A stretch of 64,000 nt of DNA from Stieleria maiorica. GTDB taxonomy: Bacteria > Planctomycetota > Planctomycetia > Pirellulales > Pirellulaceae. This document shows positions 62,828-64,000 of the stretch, piece by piece. Position 1 is the first letter of the stretch. Every line of letters begins with the position of its first letter. The notes beneath the pieces were generated by a model. That model had not been told where the DNA came from and searched no databases. It was given only the letters and a program-made list of their open reading frames with translations. The DNA lies in assembly GCF_008035925.1 (NCBI RefSeq), contig NZ_CP036264.1, forward strand, positions 8,532,343-8,596,342, read 5' to 3'. The translations under genes were made by a program, and so were the position numbers.

Positions 62828-63952
62828 ATGGACGCGGAAATGGTTCAGCGCAGTGAAAAGATCAAGAAACGCCTGAAACTGCTCGCCGAGTCCTTGGACC
62901 ATCAAGGCAAGGCATCGCAGGTCAAAAAAATCGAAGCCAAGATGGGCCAACCGGATTTTTGGGACGACAACGAGGCGGCCCAAAAGACGGTCGGTGAACT
63001 CAAGGCCCTGAAAGCCATTGTCGGCCCTCTGAAGGAATTGTCCAGCAGCGTCGAGGACTTAAGTGTCCTGATGGAGATGGCCGAGGAAGATGAATCGGTG
63101 GCCGCCGAGGTCGCCGAGGAACTCAAGCGGCTGGACAACATTCTGGACGATTTGGAGCTCAAGGCGCTGCTGAGTGGTCCCAACGACAACGCCGGCGCGA
63201 TCTTGACCATCAATGCCCGCGATGGCGGAACCGACGCCAACGACTGGGCCGAAATCATGCTGCGGATGTACTCCGCCTGGGCGGTGGACCAGGACTACAA
63301 GATCCAATTGCTCGACCGTCACGACAACGAAGAAGCCGGGATCAACAGCGCCTCGATCGCCATCCGGGGGCCGATGGCCTACGGCTACCTGAAAGGGGAG
63401 GAAGGGATGCACCGTTTGGTGCGTATTAGCCCCTTTAATAGTGAAGGCAAACGTCAGACCAGTTTTGCCGCCGTCAGCGTCGCCCCGGAAATCGATGACA
63501 GCATCGAAGTCGAAATCGAAGAGAAGGACGTGCGGACAGATACCTTTCGGGCCAGCGGTGCCGGCGGCCAACACGTCAACAAGACCGACAGCGCGATTCG
63601 GTTGACCCACGTCCCGACCAACACCGTCGTGCAGTGTCAAAGCGAACGCAGCCAGCACCAGAACAAAGCCAACGCGTGGAAGATGCTGCGCGCAAAAATG
63701 GCCCGGTTGGAGGAGGAGAAACGCGAGGCCGAAATCGCGGCCAAGTACGGCACCCAAGCCAGAACCGGGTTCGGAAGCCAGATCCGCAACTACTTCTTGC
63801 ACCCCGACCAACGTGTCAAGGATGCCCGAACCGGACACTATGTCGGCAACTTCAACAGCGTGATCGACGGCAGTGAGCTGCAGGGATTTTTGGACGCGTT
63901 TCTGCGCTGGCGGGCCGGAGACAAAACGGTTGCCAGCGCAGACGACGAGTGA
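62828..63952 (+). CDS. prfB: Peptide chain release factor 2
   Basis: 374 residues; hydrolyses peptidyl-tRNA at UGA and UAA stops. SPF at 201-203 is the codon-reading tripeptide of RF2, and the GGQ near 247 (SGAGGQHVNKTDS) is the catalytic motif. The ATG at 62828 has AAGGA about a dozen bases upstream. Many bacteria have a programmed +1 frameshift with an in-frame UGA near codon 26; here the matching codons (Leu23-Asp24, TTG GAC) are continuous, so that control is absent. Diverges from mnmA. Confidence 0.96.
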   Translation: MDAEMVQRSEKIKKRLKLLAESLDHQGKASQVKKIEAKMGQPDFWDDNEAAQKTVGELKALKAIVGPLKELSSSVEDLSVLMEMAEEDESVAAEVAEELKRLDNILDDLELKALLSGPNDNAGAILTINARDGGTDANDWAEIMLRMYSAWAVDQDYKIQLLDRHDNEEAGINSASIAIRGPMAYGYLKGEEGMHRLVRISPFNSEGKRQTSFAAVSVAPEIDDSIEVEIEEKDVRTDTFRASGAGGQHVNKTDSAIRLTHVPTNTVVQCQSERSQHQNKANAWKMLRAKMARLEEEKREAEIAAKYGTQARTGFGSQIRNYFLHPDQRVKDARTGHYVGNFNSVIDGSELQGFLDAFLRWRAGDKTVASADDE

Positions 63953-64000
63953 CGCATCCGGGCGCGCCGTCAGCGTTGCAACACACCTGTACTCTGATCT

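Overview
The window reads as chromosome from a marine-type planctomycete of the Pirellulaceae (Rhodopirellula/Stieleria-like). The evidence is the gene content: formylglycine sulfatases, a cytochrome-like PSD1 (DUF1549/DUF1553) plus DUF1501 pair, two DUF1559 prepilin-like proteins each followed by a small lipoprotein, a surface protein with an N-terminal LEPR-type motif, many BNR/sialidase propellers, and a 23S-5S rRNA pair with no 16S beside it. The assignment is by recognition only; no search was run.

Layout. 1-4.5 kb: a cut sulfatase, a second sulfatase, and a DUF1559-lipoprotein pair (all minus). 4.8-7 kb: PAS-AraC regulator diverging from an ankyrin protein. 6.9-15 kb (minus): PSD1-DUF1501-DUF3616 operon, then a membrane protein plus PhoD-like phosphatase. 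15-20 kb (plus): sialidase, TctC-TctB fusion and TctA with overlapping or abutting ends. 20-32 kb: arylsulfatase, then a two-partner secretion locus with TpsB (plus) facing a 1816-residue TpsA (minus), and a TPR protein upstream of TpsA. 32-36.7 kb: secreted propellers, a sialidase and a LEPR-type protein. 37-42.4 kb: VOC protein, phosphatase, PEP-hydrolase-family protein, then a DUF1559-lipoprotein-PepSY operon behind a promoter with a Fur-box-like palindrome. 42.4-50 kb: a beheaded SDR gene, an M23 peptidase, a FixL-like kinase with a receiver-only regulator, a secreted glycosidase-like protein, and a sulfatase remnant fused to a beta-carbonic anhydrase. 50-52.4 kb (minus): four YCII/VOC proteins. 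53.2-56.3 kb: 23S and 5S rRNA with a terminator. 56.6-64 kb: housekeeping genes nadK, dxs, ispA, xseB, mnmA and prfB.

How it fits together. The accessory part looks like machinery for sulfated and acidic polysaccharides: sulfatases, sialidase-like and glycosidase-like propellers, and a tripartite carboxylate transporter co-transcribed with a sialidase. The housekeeping end holds the isoprenoid-precursor cluster (xseB-ispA-dxs) followed by nadK.

The most unusual DNA-level feature is a set of short inverted-repeat elements between genes, several with tandem copies capped by inverted copies. One sits in frame inside the TctC-TctB gene, and one supplies the stop codon of mnmA.
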